64,000 bases of DNA from AV69 sp963742315 (GTDB lineage Bacteria > Verrucomicrobiota > Verrucomicrobiia > Chthoniobacterales > UBA10450), in NCBI GenBank assembly GCA_963742315.1, contig CAVULE010000003.1, positions 972,009-1,036,008 on the forward strand, read 5' to 3'. Both the position numbers and the translations under genes were made by a program. Positions 32,872-42,131 of the stretch are shown piece after piece; positions within the stretch are counted from its first letter, which is position 1, and the number at the start of each line of letters is the position of its first letter. The notes below the pieces were generated by a model. It ran no database searches. It was given only the letters and a program-made list of their open reading frames with translations, and was not told where the DNA came from.

Positions 32872-33915
32872 ATGAAAAAATCCACTATTCTGCGTTTGTT
32901 CTTATTTGGCGCCGCGCTCTTCCTCGCGATGCTCGTTCTTCAATCTGGCTTTGCCCAGCCGGCGCGCTCTGACTCCGGTGTCGCTGCCGCAAAACCTGTC
33001 AATCAGAACGCGCTCAATGACCGGCCGCCAAGCATGAAAGAAAACGTCCAGGTGATGGTGGAATTGAGCGACGTTCCAGCAGCCGTTCCATATGCCGAGG
33101 CAATGCAAGCGGCTCGGGCGCAAGCGGAGGCAGAGCGGACCACTGCTTTGGCAAATCCGAACTCACCGACCTCGCGAGCCACTTTAAAGAATCCGAAGAA
33201 GGTTGAGCTCAGCGCAGCGGATAACGCTCGAGTAGAAAGTCATGCGCAGCGTCTCGATCACATCCAGCAGGGACTGCTGCCATCGCTAACCGGCGGTAAT
33301 GTCAAAGGAAAGGTTCTATTCCGGACGCAACATGCATACAACGGCATCGCAATGATCGTTAATCCCAAGAATCTGACGGCGATTTCGCAGTTACCGGGAG
33401 TTAAGGCGATTCACCCCATGCATCCGAAGTATCTGACAGCCGCATTTTCAGATATCGATTTTTTGAGAACCCGTACCGCGTCAGGTGGGTTGTGGACAAC
33501 AGGGAATGTTCATGGCGAAGGCATCAAGATTGCCGACATCGATACTGGACTTGACTATGTCCACGCTAATTTTGGCGGAAATACTGACTATACTGGCGTG
33601 ACGGACACCAACGCCAACGGCAAGTTCCCAAACGCGAAAGTCCCGGGCGGCACTGATCTCGTCGGCGACGCGTATAACGCGAATGATCCTAATAGCGTCC
33701 CCGTGCCAGACTCGAATCCGATGGATTGCAACGGTCACGGTACAGGCACAGCCAGCTTGATTGCCGGCTTCGGCGAGAACAACGATGGCAGCACCTACAC
33801 CGGGGCTGTACGATGGGACCAATCCAAATATGGCGAATTTAAAGATTTCGCCTGGCTTTGCCCCGAAAGCGCTGCTCTATCCGGTGCGTGTCTTTGGTTG
33901 TGCGGGGTCCACTAA
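32872..33915 (+). CDS. Subtilisin-like (S8) protease, 5' part before a frameshift
   Basis: Signal peptide (about 1-29, ending 'LQSGFAQ'), an inhibitor-type propeptide (about 55-190), then the start of the S8 domain with catalytic Asp D224 in 'IKIADIDTGLDYVH' and His H289 in 'CNGHGTGTASLIAG'. The homologous frame ends near residue 311 at a GGGG run (33802-33805). The remaining 36 codons to the stop are out of frame. Removing one G would join it to the frame of the next entry, giving a complete preproprotease of about 1,120 aa. Confidence 0.85.
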   Translation: MKKSTILRLFLFGAALFLAMLVLQSGFAQPARSDSGVAAAKPVNQNALNDRPPSMKENVQVMVELSDVPAAVPYAEAMQAARAQAEAERTTALANPNSPTSRATLKNPKKVELSAADNARVESHAQRLDHIQQGLLPSLTGGNVKGKVLFRTQHAYNGIAMIVNPKNLTAISQLPGVKAIHPMHPKYLTAAFSDIDFLRTRTASGGLWTTGNVHGEGIKIADIDTGLDYVHANFGGNTDYTGVTDTNANGKFPNAKVPGGTDLVGDAYNANDPNSVPVPDSNPMDCNGHGTGTASLIAGFGENNDGSTYTGAVRWDQSKYGEFKDFAWLCPESAALSGACLWLCGVH

Positions 33916-36271
33916 CGTCGTCACCGAAGCGATCGACTGGGCCATCGCAAATCACATGGACGTGATCAACATGTCTCTCGGTTCTGACGAGGGCTATGCA
34001 GATGATCCCGATGCCGTGGCTGCTTCGAACGCGGCAGCAGCTGGGATTCTTGTCTGCTCCGCTGCCGGAAATGCAGGCGATTCCTATTATATCCACAGCA
34101 GTCCAGCTTCGGCCAGCGGCACTCTTAGCGTCGCGGCTAGCTTCAATAATCAATCCGGGTTCATTTCCGACTCAAATGTCACGGGCAACGCACCTCCAGC
34201 GATTGCGGGCACCAAGTTCCCCTCGATCAAAGGGTCGGCAAGTTCTCCCATCCCTGCTGCCGGCGTAACCGGCAATGTCGTTTACGCAGTGCCTCCTGAC
34301 GCCAATGCGGCCGCCTTGAGCAACGCTGCGCAGGTTAATGGCAATATCGTCCTCATTGATCGAGGGGCCACGACGTTTACGGATAAGGTAACAAAAGGTT
34401 TCGCCGCTGGCGCCATTGCCGTAATCGTTGACAACTTTAACAACCCTGGCGCCGATCCCATCGTCATGTCCACCGCGGGCCAGCCGCCCGGTGTCGATGT
34501 CATGATCTCTAGGACCGACCGCGACACGATCGTTGGTGCCTCTGGCGGCTTCAATGCCACAACGGGTGTGCCGGCCGCTACGGTCAATGTTACTATCAAG
34601 AACGACAATCAGGTAATCACGCGTACAGGCACGGCGGCGGACACAATGCCGTCTTATAGCTCGCGTGGTCCGCGTTTGCCGGACAGCGCGCTTAAACCCG
34701 ACGTTACAGCCCCAGCTGAAGTGGTGGGGGTCGCTACCGTTCGGACTGGCACTGCAGTCGAAAACTTCAACGGAACTTCGTCCGCGACGCCGCACGTTGC
34801 CGGCACAATGGCGTTGCTGAAACAACTCCATGGTAGTTGGAGTGTGCAGGAGTTGAATGCGCTGCTTTGCAATACAGCGACGCATAATCTCATTGCTACG
34901 TCCGCAGGCGGAGGCGTTGGCGTAGGGCGAGTTGGAGCTGGTCGCATCGACCTGACAAATGCCAATAATGCCAACGTCGTTGCCTTTAACGGTTCCGATG
35001 CGAATCAAATGGGTGTCTCGTTCGGAGTAGTTGAGACGCCGGTCAACGGTACCAGCTCTCTGACGAAGAACATCACGGTGAAGAACAAGGGGACGACCAA
35101 CGTCACCTACACCCTCAGTATCGTAAGTAACCCTGCTCTTGCCGGTGCGACCTATAGTCTCCCGAATTCGGTTACAGTGAACGCTGGCTCGACGGCAACA
35201 GTTCCGGTGCAATTGAACATAACCGGCAGTGCGCTGAAGCACCCCAAGGAAAACGGTGTCTCCTTCCAGTTACCGCCGGTCGTGGGGCGTCAGTGGCTGA
35301 CGGAAGCGGCGGGATATGCGGTGTTCACCCCGACAGACGGCTCGCCGACGTTGCGCGTGGCAGTTTATGCCGCGCCCAAGCCGGTTTCGGCGATGCATGC
35401 GGGCACGACCAACTTCAATATCAAGAAGAACGCAGTCGCATCGGTTTCACTGCCGCTCGCGGGCACAGGTGTCAATACGGGATCGAGCTACGGTTTCGGA
35501 TTCGACATCCTAAGCTTGGTTAAGCCGTTCGAGTTGCAATTCGCCAGGACAGGGTCCTTTAACAATGCCAACATCCTTAAATACGTTGGCGTAACCAGCG
35601 ACGTGACTCCCAATGGCGCCAACAGGAACTCTGCCGTATTTACCTTCGGGATCGAAGGATTCGGCGATGCTGCGGTCCCTGAGTTCAATAGCTCGGACAA
35701 GGAAATCGTCATCGATTCAGATGGTGACGGCACGTTTGATTTCCAGGTCTTCCTGACCTCGATCCCGAACGGGACAACTCATAGCAACGAGTATGTTCCG
35801 GTCGTCGTTAACCTCCATACAAATACGGCAACTCAGGTTCCATTCCCGTACGAAACCAACCTGCTTGATCCGGTCTTCAATCCGGACGGCAGTGTGGGCG
35901 GGAAGGACACGAATGCGTTCAACAATAGCGCCGTCCTCGTGCCGGTACCGGCAAACATGTTGCTGGCAGCGACTGCCAAGCCAGGCAATCCTGCACCGAC
36001 CGCGATCAATTATGTGGTGGTCACGTTCGATCGCAATGGAAACGAAGTGGATGAAACACCGCTCATGCATTATGACGCGGTTAGACCCGGCTTCAATGTG
36101 CAGGGCGGACACACCGAGCCGTTCTACTACAACGATCTGCCCGGCACGAACATCCCCGTGCAGTACAACTCAAAGAACTTCGGCGCCAATGGCTCCTTGG
36201 GTGTGTTGTTGCTGCACCGGCATAATGCCGACGGACAGCGGTCCGATGTCGTGACGTTTACGCAACAGTAA
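33761..36271 (+). CDS. Subtilisin-like (S8) protease, 3' part after a frameshift
   Basis: Homology begins at about 33806 ('YDGTNPNMANLKISPGFAPK'), so the first 15 codons from the ATG are spurious. It carries the oxyanion Asn ('SAAGNAGDS'), a protease-associated domain (about 160-280), the catalytic Ser in 'NGTSSATPHVAG' (about S340), Fn3-like beta domains, and an acidic 'DSDGDGTFDF' calcium-type motif near 655. The product alone lacks Asp and His and would be inactive. A strong terminator follows the stop. Confidence 0.85.
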   Translation: MPASARTTMAAPTPGLYDGTNPNMANLKISPGFAPKALLYPVRVFGCAGSTNVVTEAIDWAIANHMDVINMSLGSDEGYADDPDAVAASNAAAAGILVCSAAGNAGDSYYIHSSPASASGTLSVAASFNNQSGFISDSNVTGNAPPAIAGTKFPSIKGSASSPIPAAGVTGNVVYAVPPDANAAALSNAAQVNGNIVLIDRGATTFTDKVTKGFAAGAIAVIVDNFNNPGADPIVMSTAGQPPGVDVMISRTDRDTIVGASGGFNATTGVPAATVNVTIKNDNQVITRTGTAADTMPSYSSRGPRLPDSALKPDVTAPAEVVGVATVRTGTAVENFNGTSSATPHVAGTMALLKQLHGSWSVQELNALLCNTATHNLIATSAGGGVGVGRVGAGRIDLTNANNANVVAFNGSDANQMGVSFGVVETPVNGTSSLTKNITVKNKGTTNVTYTLSIVSNPALAGATYSLPNSVTVNAGSTATVPVQLNITGSALKHPKENGVSFQLPPVVGRQWLTEAAGYAVFTPTDGSPTLRVAVYAAPKPVSAMHAGTTNFNIKKNAVASVSLPLAGTGVNTGSSYGFGFDILSLVKPFELQFARTGSFNNANILKYVGVTSDVTPNGANRNSAVFTFGIEGFGDAAVPEFNSSDKEIVIDSDGDGTFDFQVFLTSIPNGTTHSNEYVPVVVNLHTNTATQVPFPYETNLLDPVFNPDGSVGGKDTNAFNNSAVLVPVPANMLLAATAKPGNPAPTAINYVVVTFDRNGNEVDETPLMHYDAVRPGFNVQGGHTEPFYYNDLPGTNIPVQYNSKNFGANGSLGVLLLHRHNADGQRSDVVTFTQQ

Positions 36272-36293
36272 GTTAACGTAACTGGTTCGTTTG

Positions 36294-36331
36294 AAGCGCC
36301 CGCGTCGGTTGACGCGGGCGCTTTGCTTTAT
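36294..36331 (+). terminator. Rho-independent terminator after the subtilase
   Basis: AAGCGCCCGCGTC (36294-36306) pairs perfectly with GACGCGGGCGCTT (36311-36323) around a GGTT loop, followed by T-rich TGCTTTATT. A textbook intrinsic terminator 23 bp after the stop codon. Confidence 0.9.
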
Positions 36332-36454
36332 TGATTTGAGCAATCATCCGGGCATGATCGGCGTCAAACAGGGCTGTTGCGGGAGCCGTAACTACGGAAA
36401 CTATGATCGTGCTTTGTTTGATCCAATTTCCAACGGAAAGTCCTCTAATCATTA

Positions 36455-36778
36455 ATGAACAAATTGCTTCTTTTGTTGTTGGTTATCGCGCTGATGGCTT
36501 GCGTTGCCTGCCAAAGGCAGCAAGCTAAAGAACGAAAGGACGCTGAAATCGAACGTGAGAGGCAGGAGCGCGTGTCTGCGGAACATCAAGCCCAAGAACA
36601 ACAAGAGCCGACGGAACGCGATTCTACAGCCTCTCCAGGCACTTCTCCGGAAAAGCCCTACATCTTCAAATCGCAAGCACAAAAGTTCCAACCGCCCCGG
36701 GTCGTGCCCATGCCCTCGCCGATCAACGAGACCCCTTCGTCAACGCCAACACCGTCAGAACCTCGATCCGAGAAGTAG
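36455..36778 (+). CDS. Small lipoprotein with Gln/Glu-rich helix, unknown function
   Basis: 107 aa starting MNKLLLLLLVIALMACVACQ, a lipoprotein signal with two candidate lipidated cysteines. A highly charged helical stretch (about 20-50, Glu/Arg/Gln-rich) and a Pro/Ser/Thr-rich tail follow. No family recognised. It probably anchors to a membrane with an extended periplasmic tail. Confidence 0.55.
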   Translation: MNKLLLLLLVIALMACVACQRQQAKERKDAEIERERQERVSAEHQAQEQQEPTERDSTASPGTSPEKPYIFKSQAQKFQPPRVVPMPSPINETPSSTPTPSEPRSEK

Positions 36779-37170
36779 AACAAGAACGAAACGGAAAAAC
36801 AGAAAAGCAACCGCAAGGAAGCGGCGCTCGCTTCTGCAAGCTAACATGACGCAGGAGATTCTGCAGACTTCTTCCATGGCCGCCCGTATCTGCCGTGGTC
36901 CGGCGTTGTGCTTTGTCCCATTGTTCCGCATTCCTCCAACAGCGGAGGACGCAGAAGCAGGAAATCGTGTCCGTCCTGCTGACGGGAATGGAAATTATTG
37001 CCGCGGGTAACAGCTGACCTGCGATGGACGACTCAGAGTTGAGTCAGCCGGCGTGATGCGATTAAGCCTGCGAGTAACCTGACCGCGCCTTCTCCGATTG
37101 CCCTGCTACCGCGTTTGTACGAGATCAGGCCGCGTTATGGCCTTAACCACAACGCGGCTTTCTCCCCTTA
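36779..37170. other. Gene-poor interval
   Basis: I see no supported gene in these 392 bp. Open frames here are short and show no homology, signal peptide or ribosome binding site. Confidence 0.4.
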
Positions 37171-37335
37171 TTATCCTGCTGTAGCAGGGGGTGGTGCTGG
37201 GACTTGCTTGCCGGCGCCGCCACCGCTGACGGGCTTGAATCCGCCGCCGCCTTTGGCGTCCTTTGCAGGTTCCAAGTCGCGTACTTCGTTTTCACGGTCG
37301 CCGTCGGTGCTCGAAACATCCTCTTTCTCGTTCAT
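37171..37335 (-). CDS. Candidate small peptide with a double-glycine motif
   Basis: A 54-aa frame from the ATG at 37335, with GAAAGG about 7 nt upstream. It has an acidic N-terminus (MNEKEDVSSTDGDRENE), then 'VRDLEPAKDAKGGGGF', then a Gly/Pro-rich tail. The 'DLEPxKDxKGG' block resembles leader regions of small secreted or modified peptides that end in Gly-Gly, but no maturation or export gene lies nearby. It is too short for routine gene calling. Confidence 0.4.
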   Translation of the reverse strand: MNEKEDVSSTDGDRENEVRDLEPAKDAKGGGGFKPVSGGGAGKQVPAPPPATAG

Positions 37336-37431
37336 TTTTCGCCTTTCTTTTTGTTGTTGTGAGCCGGACCTTAATCGTCCTTCTGCGTACTCACTGAATT
37401 TCTATAATCATGGCGCAGGCAATACAATCAA

Positions 37432-37596
37432 AAAATCGAGAGCGCGTTCGAATACATCGACTCCGATGAATTCTTTAAGGCCACGCCGAAATCACTGCGC
37501 TTGCGCAAAGGCATTCTGGACGCGACTGCGCGCAAGCGCATGAGCGCAAACATCATTTTGAACGCAGCGAGGGGCGCCGTCAGCGTGCCCAATTAA
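37432..37596 (+). pseudogene. Duplicated 3' end of a typA gene
   Basis: In one frame the sequence reads 'KIESAFEYIDSDEFFKATPK', 'SLRLRKGILDATARKRMSA' and stops at 37596. This matches the last residues of TypA in this window ('LERAIEYIDSDEYVEATPK', 'SLRMRKRILNATARKR') with many substitutions. Only about 40-55 codons are present, with no GTPase domain. It is either a relic of a second typA or an old partial duplication. Confidence 0.8.
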
Positions 37597-37812
37597 CTTG
37601 TCTCGACGCTCCTGACTTCAAAACGAAAGCCAGTGGTTGTTAGCTGTCCACAGCAGACTTTCCGCCGCGACGGGCGACGCTCAAATGCTTAGAATCGAGG
37701 ATAATATCACCAGATCTAACGAGTCATAGATTACGAAAAAGTAATGTTAAAGCTCTTGACCGCACGTGAAGACAGAGGACGAGTCTGAATATTCACACTC
37801 CATATAAAATCT

Positions 37813-40716
37813 ATGAAAACTTCTCGCGGTTTTATTCAGCTAAATCGTGTTCTATCTTTCCTTCGCTTCGGAAGCGGAGTCGACCTCATTTCCGCGGCCG
37901 CCGCGATGGCTTATCGTCGCCGCAAGACCTCAACCGCGGATCCTCACGCCTTCGGATCGAGTCGAGCAGGTCTGGAGAAATCGCGCAGAGATCGCGATGA
38001 ATTCTTAGGGAACAAGCGAGCCATGCCTGGCCCTGAATTGCGACTCGGCGGACCGATCACTGCGGCCGAAGAAGAGTATGCTAATCGCGCGTATCCCGCC
38101 GCAGATATACCTTTTACTGCAACCCTGAACGCTCAAGCTGCCTTCAATCAGGTCAAGGCCCGTGGCAATAGCAAGAAAAACCAGGCCGGTCAATGGTCAT
38201 TAATTGGTCCAAGCTCCGCGAACGCTCCTAACATATTAACCTTCAGCGGGGCTGCCTACACAACCTCTGGTCGAATTACTGCACTTGCCATCGCGCCGAA
38301 CTGTGGCCAGGGCCACTGCTACCTCTACGTCGCGGCCGCTGGTGGCGGGATCTGGAGAACGGATAAGGCGCTCCACACCAACCCTTCCCAGAAGTGGGAT
38401 TTCCTCTCCGACAGCTTCGGCACGAACGCGATCGGAGCGCTCATCATCGACCCGACCGACCCAACCGGTAACACACTTTATGCCGGCACCGGCGAGCCGA
38501 ACGTCTCAGTTGATTCCGAGGCTGGCGTGGGCATCTACAAGACCACCGACGGCGGCAACACCTGGACGCACTTGGCATCGCAGATTGGTCCGATCACTAC
38601 GAACTCCGCCCAAGGCTCGAACGGCACCTACACTGGCGACGCGTTTGCCGGTCGTGCCATTCAGCGAATTGCAGTCGATCCAACGAACTCGAGCGTCCTT
38701 TATGTTACGTCTGCTCGAGGTGTGCGCGGCGTCAGCTCAACCGACGGCGGCCCAACAGGGAATCCGCCCACGCCGAGACCACCGTACGGTCTGTTTAAGT
38801 CGACCGACGGAGGCGCCACCTTCTCTTTCATCTGGGATGGCAACGGAACGAATCGCGGCGTGATCGACCTCGCGCTCGACCCGAGCAACCCGAACATTGT
38901 CTACGCGTCGGCGCTTAACCAGGGAACCTGGCGCTCTACCAACGGTGGAACGACCTTCAGTCAGATTAAGGCGATGCTCACGGCTAACGATCCGGATCGC
39001 CCCTCATTCGCAGTGACGGAGCTGCCCAACGGTAAAACGCGGTTGTACTTGGGGGAAGGAGCCGCTGGAAGTCCGGCGGCCCGGTTCTTCCGCACGGACG
39101 ACGCCGCAGCGGCGAGCCCGGTCTTCACCGACTTAACCACGACGCAAAACATCAACTACTGCACGGGCCAGTGCTGGTACGACAACGTGGTTTACTCTCC
39201 GCCCGGCAAGCCCGACGTGGTCTACTTGGGCGGCTCCTTTGATTACGGCAACTATGGCTTTACCAATAACGGCCGGGCGTTCATCTATTCAACGGACGCC
39301 GGCAACAGCTTCACTGATGTAACTTGGGGTGCGGCGTCGAACCCGACACCGCCGGGCTCCTGCTGCCAGCCGAATCCGACCGCACCGAACGGCCAGCACC
39401 CGGACTCGCATGCGATCGTAGAGGTCCCGGGCACCGACGCCGCGTTCTTCGGTGGGGATGGCGGGTTGACGCGCTCGAGCGGAACGTTCACGAACATCTC
39501 GTCCCAATGCGCTTCGCGAGGCCTGAGCGGAGCGAACCTCACGCTGTGTCAGCAGCTCCTGTCGCGGGTGCCGACGCAGCTCTTTACAACCTACAATGAT
39601 GGGCTCTCAACGCTGCAATTCCAAAGCCTCTCGGTGAACCCGTTCGATGCGACCAATGTGCAGGGCGGCACCCAGGATAACGGCACATTCCAAACAACCG
39701 GTTCGACAACAGTGTGGCCGCAGATTATCTACGGTGACGGTGGTCAGTCGGGATTCAACGCCGCCAACCCGGCGCTGCGCGTCAATACATTCAGTGGCCA
39801 AGCGAACGATGTGAACTTCCACAATGGCGACCCGACAAAGTGGGTCATAGCGACCGGAAACATTGTATCCAGCCCGGAAGGTTCGTACTTCTACGCGCCC
39901 ATCATTGCCGATCCTAACCCCGCGGCGGCGGGCTCGATCTTCCAAGGCTCGAACAGCGTCTGGCGAACACAGGACTGGGCCGGTAACCAGGCGTTTCTCG
40001 AGGCCAATTGCCCCGAATTCACGACCTCAGCGGGTAATACCGCCTGTGGTGACTTCGTCAAGATTGGTCCGACCAACGCGACCGACCTGACGGACTCCGG
40101 CATCTACACAGCTACTCCAGTGTATGGCGGAGATCGTCTCTTCGGCTTCGTGGCCTGGATTGCACGGACGCCGAGCGATACCGGAACACTCTGGGTCGCA
40201 ACCGGAGCGGGTCGCGTGTTCATATCAAAGAACGCGGATGCGGCAGCGGGCAGTGTGACGTACAAGCGTCTGGATTCGTTGCCTAGCGCAACGGCAGATC
40301 CGGGTCGGTTCGTTACCGGCATCTACATTGATCGGGCCAACTCGAACCACGCCTGGATCTCCTATTCAGGTTACAACTTCAACACGCCGAGCCAGCCAGG
40401 CCATGTATTTGAAGTGACTTACGATCCGGCCGCTAATGCGGGCGCTGGCGACGCGACATGGACTCAGATTGATGGTGGTGTGGGTGGGTTGGCTGACCTT
40501 CCTATTACCGGCGTGGTGCGCGATGACCCCACGGGCGATATCTATGCATCGAGCGACTTCGGTGTTATGCGACTGCCCTCCGCATCCTCCACCTGGGTCG
40601 TGGCGGGCAGCGGTCTGCCAATGGTTGAGGTGGCCGGCCTGACCATCGCACCCACGGCGCGCAAGCTGTTTGCTGCCACCCACGGACGCAGTGCCTGGTC
40701 TTTGACTCTGCCTTAA
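37813..40716 (+). CDS. Large BNR/sortilin-type beta-propeller protein
   Basis: 967 aa. After a basic N-terminal region without a clear signal peptide come repeated Asp-box-like units: 'GIYKTTDGGNTWTHL', 'GLFKSTDGGATFSF', 'GTWRSTNGGTTFSQI', 'AFIYSTDAGNSFTDV', with propeller spacers 'VYASALNQ' and 'LYAGTGEPN'. This is the pattern of exo-sialidase/sortilin/photosystem-II-stability-factor-like propellers. The C-terminus ends in propeller repeats ('ARKLFAATHGRSAWSL'), without an anchor. The likely role is extracellular binding or glycan handling; no enzyme residues could be fixed. Confidence 0.8.
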   Translation: MKTSRGFIQLNRVLSFLRFGSGVDLISAAAAMAYRRRKTSTADPHAFGSSRAGLEKSRRDRDEFLGNKRAMPGPELRLGGPITAAEEEYANRAYPAADIPFTATLNAQAAFNQVKARGNSKKNQAGQWSLIGPSSANAPNILTFSGAAYTTSGRITALAIAPNCGQGHCYLYVAAAGGGIWRTDKALHTNPSQKWDFLSDSFGTNAIGALIIDPTDPTGNTLYAGTGEPNVSVDSEAGVGIYKTTDGGNTWTHLASQIGPITTNSAQGSNGTYTGDAFAGRAIQRIAVDPTNSSVLYVTSARGVRGVSSTDGGPTGNPPTPRPPYGLFKSTDGGATFSFIWDGNGTNRGVIDLALDPSNPNIVYASALNQGTWRSTNGGTTFSQIKAMLTANDPDRPSFAVTELPNGKTRLYLGEGAAGSPAARFFRTDDAAAASPVFTDLTTTQNINYCTGQCWYDNVVYSPPGKPDVVYLGGSFDYGNYGFTNNGRAFIYSTDAGNSFTDVTWGAASNPTPPGSCCQPNPTAPNGQHPDSHAIVEVPGTDAAFFGGDGGLTRSSGTFTNISSQCASRGLSGANLTLCQQLLSRVPTQLFTTYNDGLSTLQFQSLSVNPFDATNVQGGTQDNGTFQTTGSTTVWPQIIYGDGGQSGFNAANPALRVNTFSGQANDVNFHNGDPTKWVIATGNIVSSPEGSYFYAPIIADPNPAAAGSIFQGSNSVWRTQDWAGNQAFLEANCPEFTTSAGNTACGDFVKIGPTNATDLTDSGIYTATPVYGGDRLFGFVAWIARTPSDTGTLWVATGAGRVFISKNADAAAGSVTYKRLDSLPSATADPGRFVTGIYIDRANSNHAWISYSGYNFNTPSQPGHVFEVTYDPAANAGAGDATWTQIDGGVGGLADLPITGVVRDDPTGDIYASSDFGVMRLPSASSTWVVAGSGLPMVEVAGLTIAPTARKLFAATHGRSAWSLTLP

Positions 40717-40780
40717 ACTTGGTTCTTGCTGGGCGGGGTAGTGAAATCTATCTCGCCCAGACTTTCGATGAGGTGATGTA

Positions 40781-41173
40781 GTGTTCCTCAAATACTTGTT
40801 TGCCGGCTCCATCTTTTTGATTCTGGCCGGTATTGCATCGGTCAATGCTGGGCCGGCCGGTTTTCTGGAGGGACATTTGAAGATCGTTTCGCCCAAGCCG
40901 GTTGAGATTGCGGAGGCAAGCCCGCGGAAGTTCACGGATCAAACCTATGCGGAATATCCGCTAATCGTCCGAAGCCGGGACGGAAAAAAAGAAATCACAC
41001 GAATTACCGCAGACAAGAATGGAAATTATCGCGTTGAACTGTCTCCAGGCGATTACCTTCTCGATGTGCAAGGACGCGCACCCGGACATGTGCGCGCGAA
41101 ACCGCAACCTTTCACCGTCGTCTCGAACGAGACCGTCCGCGTCGATATGAATATTGACACCGGCATCCGATAG
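40781..41173 (+). CDS. Secreted carboxypeptidase-regulatory-like (beta-sandwich) protein
   Basis: 130 aa from a GTG start, with a signal peptide ending 'IASVNA'. The mature part has 'GHLKIVSPKPVEIA', 'ITRITADKNGNYRVELSPGDYLLDV' and 'FTVVSNETVRVDMNIDTGI', the pattern of CarboxypepD_reg/transthyretin-like beta sandwiches. It lies 64 bp after the BNR protein and may be cotranscribed. Probably a small periplasmic or surface binding module. Confidence 0.7.
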   Translation: MFLKYLFAGSIFLILAGIASVNAGPAGFLEGHLKIVSPKPVEIAEASPRKFTDQTYAEYPLIVRSRDGKKEITRITADKNGNYRVELSPGDYLLDVQGRAPGHVRAKPQPFTVVSNETVRVDMNIDTGIR

Positions 41174-41321
41174 CCCGGTATTGACAAATCGGTTCCGCTA
41201 CAGTTCAATTAAATTAGTAAGTCCGCCTCCTCGGTAGATTTCTCTTCGAGGCGCGCCCGTTTCCCGAACCAGCGGTTTTCTGGCCAGGCGACTTTCACAG
41301 GAATTATTCGCCCCGAATTTT

Positions 41322-42077
41322 ATGGCGGGACACAGCAAGTGGTCGAAGGTAAAACGCTTCAAAGGCGCTATTGACGCCAAGCGCGGTCAGATTTTCAGCA
41401 AGCTTTCGAAAGAGATTTCGATTGCGGCGAAAAGCGGCGGCGGCGATCCCGATGGAAATCCGAGATTGCGCAGCGCCATCCTGGCGGCGCGTTCGGCCAG
41501 CATGCCCAACGACAACGTCGAGCGCGCCATCAAACGCGGCACCGGCGAAGGAACGGATGCGCAGCACTTCGATGAAATCACCTACGAGGGCTACGCGCCT
41601 GGGGGCGTGGCCGTGATCGTGGAAGCGGCCACAGACAATAAGAACCGCACCGCGGCCGAAATCCGAAGCATCTTTACAAAAAATCACGGCAATCTTGGAT
41701 CGAGCGGAAGCGTTTCCTACATGTTTCATCGCAAAGGCCAAATCATCGTTCCGCGCTCTTCCATCGGCGACGAGCGAATTTTTGAGCTGGCGCTTGAGGC
41801 GGGGGCGGAGGAGTTGACAAACCAGGAGGATGAGTATGTTATCACCACCGCTCCCGATCAGCTCTATGCTGTAGCTGAGGCGCTCAGAAAAGCGGGCGTC
41901 ACGACCGAGAGCCAAAAGTTTACTTTCATCCCCGATACCACAATTACGGTCGCCGACGAGTCCGTGGCGCAGCAGATTTTGCGCTTGTGCGACGCGCTCG
42001 AAGACGATGATGACGTGCAAAGCGTCTATTCTAACCTGGAGATTCCTGACGAAATGCTGGCGAAATTGCCGGCCTGA
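41322..42077 (+). CDS. yebC: YebC/PmpR family protein
   Basis: 251 aa with the full family pattern: 'MAGHSKWSKVKRFKGAIDAKR', 'LSKEISIAAKSGGGDPDGNP', 'MPNDNVERAIKRGTGEG', 'YEGYAPGGVAVIVEAATDNK' and 'NLGSSGSVSYMFHRKGQI'. Members were described as DNA-binding regulators and more recently as ribosome-associated factors easing translation of proline runs. Two genes downstream lies rho. Confidence 0.96.
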   Translation: MAGHSKWSKVKRFKGAIDAKRGQIFSKLSKEISIAAKSGGGDPDGNPRLRSAILAARSASMPNDNVERAIKRGTGEGTDAQHFDEITYEGYAPGGVAVIVEAATDNKNRTAAEIRSIFTKNHGNLGSSGSVSYMFHRKGQIIVPRSSIGDERIFELALEAGAEELTNQEDEYVITTAPDQLYAVAEALRKAGVTTESQKFTFIPDTTITVADESVAQQILRLCDALEDDDDVQSVYSNLEIPDEMLAKLPA

Positions 42078-42131
42078 AACTGAGTAAAAAACCGGAGACT
42101 GCGCTGACCCGCACGCGCGCGTGAATTTTAT

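Noticed and set aside
33761..33915. Programmed ribosomal frameshift in the subtilase
   Set aside because: No clear slippery heptamer with a downstream pseudoknot was seen; a plain one-base indel in GGGG explains it more simply, pending read checks.
37115..37543. 142-codon plus-strand open frame
   Set aside because: It runs antisense to the small peptide and out of frame with the TypA relic; no homology and no start signal.
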